Source: Amblyornis subalaris (lineage: Eukaryota > Chordata > Aves > Passeriformes > Ptilonorhynchidae). From it: DNA of 64,000 bases. The translations under genes were made by a program, and so were the position numbers. The notes under the pieces were generated by a model. That model saw only the letters and a list, made by a program, of their open reading frames with translations, made no database searches and was not told the DNA's origin. Below are positions 60,125 to 64,000 of this stretch, piece after piece. The stretch covers positions 1,516,406 through 1,580,405 of the forward strand of contig JACAXG010000107.1 of the NCBI GenBank assembly GCA_018881555.1, in the 5' to 3' direction. Numbering within the stretch: the first letter of the stretch is position 1; every line of letters starts with the position of its first letter.

Positions 60125-61653
60125 GCGACTTTGCTGCTGAGACCAACACGTCACGTTTGCAACTCAACCTTTGCTCTCTCAGGGAATTTTCTACTCTTCC
60201 TTCCATTCCTTTTTTTACTCTTCTTTTCATTCATTTTTCACCACATAATTTTGAATTATGAACTCCAGTTTGACAGCAGAGCCTGGACCCTCTTTATTCT
60301 TTCTAGCATGCAGTGATATAGTTTTCATTTTTCACTTAAGGGTTGACATTGAAATTTTATTTACCAGATACAATTGGTCCAGCAGATGTAAAAGAACCCA
60401 AAACAAGAGCTCATAATTCACTGCATGGAGGTAGTCACTAGCTCAAAGTGCAGTCTGCATTGATAAGCAGAGTGACTTAGTATAATAAAGCACACAGGCT
60501 TGGAGTTGAGAACCATTTTAGTCCAATATGCTGCAAATATTAGGGTCAGTTCTAAAAAAATACTGTTTAGTGGAAAAGTTGTTCAGGAACAAATTNAAAA
60601 AAAAAATAAATATATTTACCTTTTTTTAAAAAAATCTCATTTATCCATCACTTCTCTTATTTTAGGATACATGTGGGGTAAAATTTAGAGAACANTTTTA
60701 CCAACAAACCCAACTTTTTCAATATTTCCTGGGAAAAACCTAGTGGATTTTTCAAGCTGAAAAATAATGATCTTAATATCAGGAGATATTAAGGCTGTGT
60801 GGGTAGTTTGGTAAGGATAGCATAAAATAACTTTTTTAAAATCAGATTCGTTGTAATAGCTTTGCAAGGCATCTCTCCACTTGCAGGAGAAGTATAGGAG
60901 AGAACAATACATTTAGGAGGAGCTGCATCCTGACTGTTGATTCCTAACCTGGGAATACTGGATTGTGAAGTGATCTGTGCATATCAGCACAGGGAACGTC
61001 AGAGCCTCAAGCATTTCTTGGAACAGAGGAAAATGAAGAACAGAATTGCACTTCCTGCCTATTTCCCACTTTCTCCTTCCCCTCTCCCCACTGAAAGTTA
61101 AGGGGCAGTTTCCAATATCCTACAAAGGTCTCTGCATTCAGTTGCAGCAGGGAAGGATTTTCATCTTTTTTGATTCCTTCACAACAGCATTTCCTTATTA
61201 TCTGTGAGGCCAGGAAAGAAACAGTACAAATCTGTGTGATATTAAATTCCCAATGTTACATTTCTTCCCTTAGATCTCTAGAATGGCAATGGTTAAACAA
61301 CATGTACTGTCAAATTTGTTTTAAATAATTATACACTGGAAGGGTTACATTGAGAGGCGAATGCCTATAATTTGTGCTGTGCCAGTAGCTTTCAATTAAA
61401 TCTCAATTTGATCTCTTGGAGCATCCTGGCCCAAATTTGCAGCTAATTCTACNTTGAGCTTCAGAATTTAATCAAGTATTTAGGAGTGAAGAAAATAATT
61501 TCTTAGGTGCTGCAATGACTTTGTAATCTTTCACAATGAGATATTTCCATTATAAACATGAACAAAACTATGAGCAGTTTTGGAGTGGGATGTCTGAGGA
61601 TGAATTGTACATCACACATGTGTTCATTCTGTACATGCACTACAACAGGTGAA
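60125..61653. other. Unique AT-rich DNA, no gene recognised
   Basis: About 1.5 kb. A/T homopolymer-rich patch at 60590-60640. No recognised exon; frames are at most 80 codons except the one that runs into the following CR1. Confidence 0.5.
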
Positions 61654-62059
61654 GGGGAGCACCTGTCCTGTGAGGGAAGACTGAGAGAATTGGGATTGTT
61701 CAGCCTGGAGGAGAGAAAGCTCTGGGGTGACCTCATTGTGGCCACTCATTATCTAAAGGGGGCTTGCAAGAGAGCTGGAGAGGGACTTTTGACAAGGNCA
61801 TGTAGNGATAGCACAAGTGGGAATGGCTGTAAACTGAAAAAGGTCAGGTTTAGATTGNATATTAGGAANAAATTCTTTATTGTGAGGGTGGTGAGGCCCT
61901 GGCACAGGCTGCCCAGAGAGGTTGTGGATTCCTCATCCCTGGAAGTGTTCAAGGCCAGGTTGGNCAGGCTTGGAGGAAGGTGCTCCTGCCCATGTCAGGC
62001 TGTTGGCATAAATTGATTTTTAAGGTCCTTTCCAACTCAAATCATTCTGTGATTCTATG
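61654..62059 (+). mobile_element. CR1 LINE 3' end, about 400 bp
   Basis: Forward order: 'ggagcacctgtcctgtgagg', 'ttgggattgttcagcctgga', 'ctctggggtgacctcattgt', 'gagagctggagagggacttt', 'gaggccctggcacaggctgc', 'ccagagaggttgtggattcc', 'tggaagtgttcaaggccagg' and the terminus 'tcattctgtgattctatg'. It extends further 5' than most young copies here. The 152-codon frame starting at 61558 crosses it and is the longest frame in the window, but it only reads the CR1 3' untranslated sequence. Five N bases lie within it. Confidence 0.95.
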
Positions 62060-64000
62060 TCTGTGTAAAGACACCAACAGGGTTTGTAGCACTGACTGAA
62101 TTCCCACTGCATTTCCAGATCTGGCTGGGTTAAAAGGTAAGAAAATTTTCGCATCCATGTCTGTCTCATTTAAATGTGACTTGTGTAGATGGATGTCGAA
62201 ATCAAAAACAGCATGGAAGGCACCAAGCTGGAAGCAAACTGTAAAACAGGTTTCTTGCTTGAGGAACTCATGAGCTTGGACATAAGACCTTCCATACGTT
62301 AGTGTTTGGAGGCTCTCCTGGGTTCAGTCTGGATAGCCTTATACATAGAATCATAGGGATAGCTCTCTCATGATATTTATATACCTTTTCATGCACTTTA
62401 GCCATACATCNTGAGTGGTTTCACCACAGTAGAGCAAATTTCATGTTAAGACGAAGAAATTTCTCTCATGCTGAAGGTAATTCAGGAAATACGTTGGTGT
62501 TTATGTAAAGCATTTAGTGAAGATCAAATAAGGAACAAATACTTCTACAAGATTAAAAGCTTCATCAGAAAAATACTAAAGATGAAATGATAAAAAGGCA
62601 TTTCAAGGTTGCAGTAGATAATTCTGAATTTTGAATGCCTCACAGGATTGAAGCAGGCCTTTTTGCTCTTAAGGTCAATAGAATTGACAGCCAGTGATGA
62701 TTGTGGAAATAATTAATACAAAGCTGTGAAACTATGATATGCAGTCCTGCCTGGAATCTACTTTCCCTGTGCAAAAGAAAACATCATTTCTGTACACCTT
62801 ACATTCCCTTCATCCTGACTAGCAAGATGCAAGAGGACANTCTGAGGTGACAATGTGAAATCATAGCACTTGTGCTTGTGTGGCCTCGGCTTGTGCTGCC
62901 TGCTCCTGCTTGTGAAGTGTGCTTCACGTCTGCAGCGAGCACCACACAGCCCTGGGTGCTGCTGAGAGTCTCAGTGTGTGATGAATGCACGAGCACTTCT
63001 GTGATTGTCCCTCTGTGAAATACACTGAGATATCACAATGGAACGGAGGGCATTTTCCCAGCCCGCTTGCTGACAGCGTGAAACTTGGTGCTAACAGGAG
63101 GTTTGCAACTTGAATGGGTTTTAATCAACCCTTAATGGATAGCTTCTCTGTGTGCTGCAGTTATTAGTCANGTTGCCTTTGATTCCAGTGATTCGGGGTC
63201 GCACTACAAAGGCTCTGTATTATTTCTGAAACACAGAGAAATAAACAAGTTCCTACTGCTGTCTAGCAGGTCCTGGTTTACCATCAACTTACTCACAGCT
63301 TTGAATCCATTTCTTCTTATAAACACATCTATACACACAGTTTTGAGCCTACAGTGTTTTCCAGCTAATGGGGTACTTTTCATAAGGATTATAGCAGTGG
63401 CCAAATTTTAAACTAAATTGAATTAAACACTGAACACGCTTATCTATTTGCTCTTAGGTGTCATTAACACAGAGCTGGGAAGGATATTTTCCCCTATGGA
63501 AGCATATTTATTCCCNTACTGAACTCTCAAGGCAATGAGGTGGTTTATCCAGCAATTATAACTCTCCTTCCTTATATTTNCTTTTGGTTACTCTATTTAC
63601 CTTCCATAATCCCTTTTTTGACACAATTCACTGCAAGAAACCACATGTCTTCATCTGTTTCAGTTTAAGTTTCTGTTCTGTGCCAGCTCTTGTTACAGTG
63701 AACTTCAGGTATGTTGGGATATTAAGTAGACTTTAGGCACAACAATCTTCAGTCAACAACAGGAAACTGCTCAAAGTACCAGAAATCTGTTGGGACTAGA
63801 CAGACTTCCAAAGTGTGTGTGTGTGGGATATGATTTTCCAGTCAGCTTTGAGTGATTCCTCAGGGAAGGAAAGGTGAGTAAGACATTTGGATGAAACCCA
63901 GTGAATGGAGCAGTGGCTGTGGGATTCAGGAGTAGACATTTCCCACACAGATTCATCTTCAACATCTAGTCTGAGTAAGCAAGGGAGACAGGCAGTGAAA
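62060..64000. other. Unique DNA, no gene recognised
   Basis: About 1.9 kb. A (GT)n run of 13 bases lies at 63813-63825. The 62880-63240 part is GC-richer and non-repetitive and contains 'gggttttaatcaacccttaa'. It could be regulatory but nothing in it is diagnostic. Frames are at most 66 codons. Confidence 0.5.

Noticed and set aside
59853..60230. 125-codon minus-strand open frame
   Set aside because: It overlaps the ERVL LTR and a CTC repeat patch; no retroviral protein motif is present.
61558..62016. 152-codon plus-strand open frame, the longest in the window
   Set aside because: From about 61654 it reads through the 3' untranslated end of a CR1 element; no protein domain is present.
62342..62362. 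Possible CR1 terminal scrap ('catagaatcataggga')
   Set aside because: Too short, and the sequence that follows does not match a CR1 3' end.
1..64000. Search for tRNA, rRNA, snRNA and CRISPR arrays
   Set aside because: No cloverleaf with intact A and B boxes, rRNA-like block, U6-like start or regularly spaced repeat array was seen. The only tRNA-like similarity is the MIR-derived SINE head at 40012-40131.
1..64000. Possibility of a novel biological system (operon, defence locus, viral gene cassette)
   Set aside because: No gene clusters, no long frames and no viral protein motifs exist in the window; the recognisable content is retroelement remnants and simple repeats in AT-rich bird-like DNA.

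Overview
The window looks like nuclear DNA from a bird, most likely a songbird. The strongest evidence is more than a dozen copies of the CR1 retrotransposon 3' end. These carry the avian terminal motif ATTCTATGATTCTATG and the block in which a 'cccatggcagggacac'-type stretch precedes 'ccttccaacccaaaccattctatg'. They occur together with avian ERVL-type LTRs. The base composition is AT-rich and there is no bacterial organisation: no long ORFs, ribosome sites or operons.

I could not support any protein-coding exon, rRNA, tRNA or CRISPR array. The longest open frames (152 aa at 61558-62016 and 147 aa at 44351-44794) lie over CR1 3' ends and are not genes. The window is best read as intergenic or intronic sequence, and nothing in it says which. 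Isolated single N bases are scattered throughout, with no long gaps.

Layout: 1-7.4 kb is mostly unique AT-rich DNA with one hairpin, a perfect CRE octamer at 3588 and one CR1. A probable solo ERVL LTR lies at 7420-7989. From 8 to 19.6 kb there are three CR1 copies, a possible divergent LTR piece near 15.45 kb and a GC-rich, N-rich, CTCGGCT-repeat segment at 16.15-16.6 kb that resembles an LTR end. An ERVL-type LTR tail sits at 19755-19915. From 20 to 41 kb there are CR1 fragments of several ages, including old ones at about 22.2, 27.9 and 40.3 kb, and a MIR-like ancient SINE at 40012-40131. From 41 to 51 kb there are further CR1 copies, including the longest young one (44194-44662) and an old one at 45.5 kb. 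From 51.9 to 64 kb there is an LTR with a perfect 5-bp target duplication (51902-52674) beside a CR1 end, an old CR1 piece at 57.1 kb, an internally shortened ERVL LTR on the minus strand (59657-60124) and a CR1 at 61.65-62.06 kb.

No undescribed biological system is visible. The points most worth following up are the LTR with its target duplication, the N cluster that may mark a collapsed repeat, the MIR plus old CR1 pair, and a few unique stretches that could be conserved noncoding elements but can only be tested by alignment.
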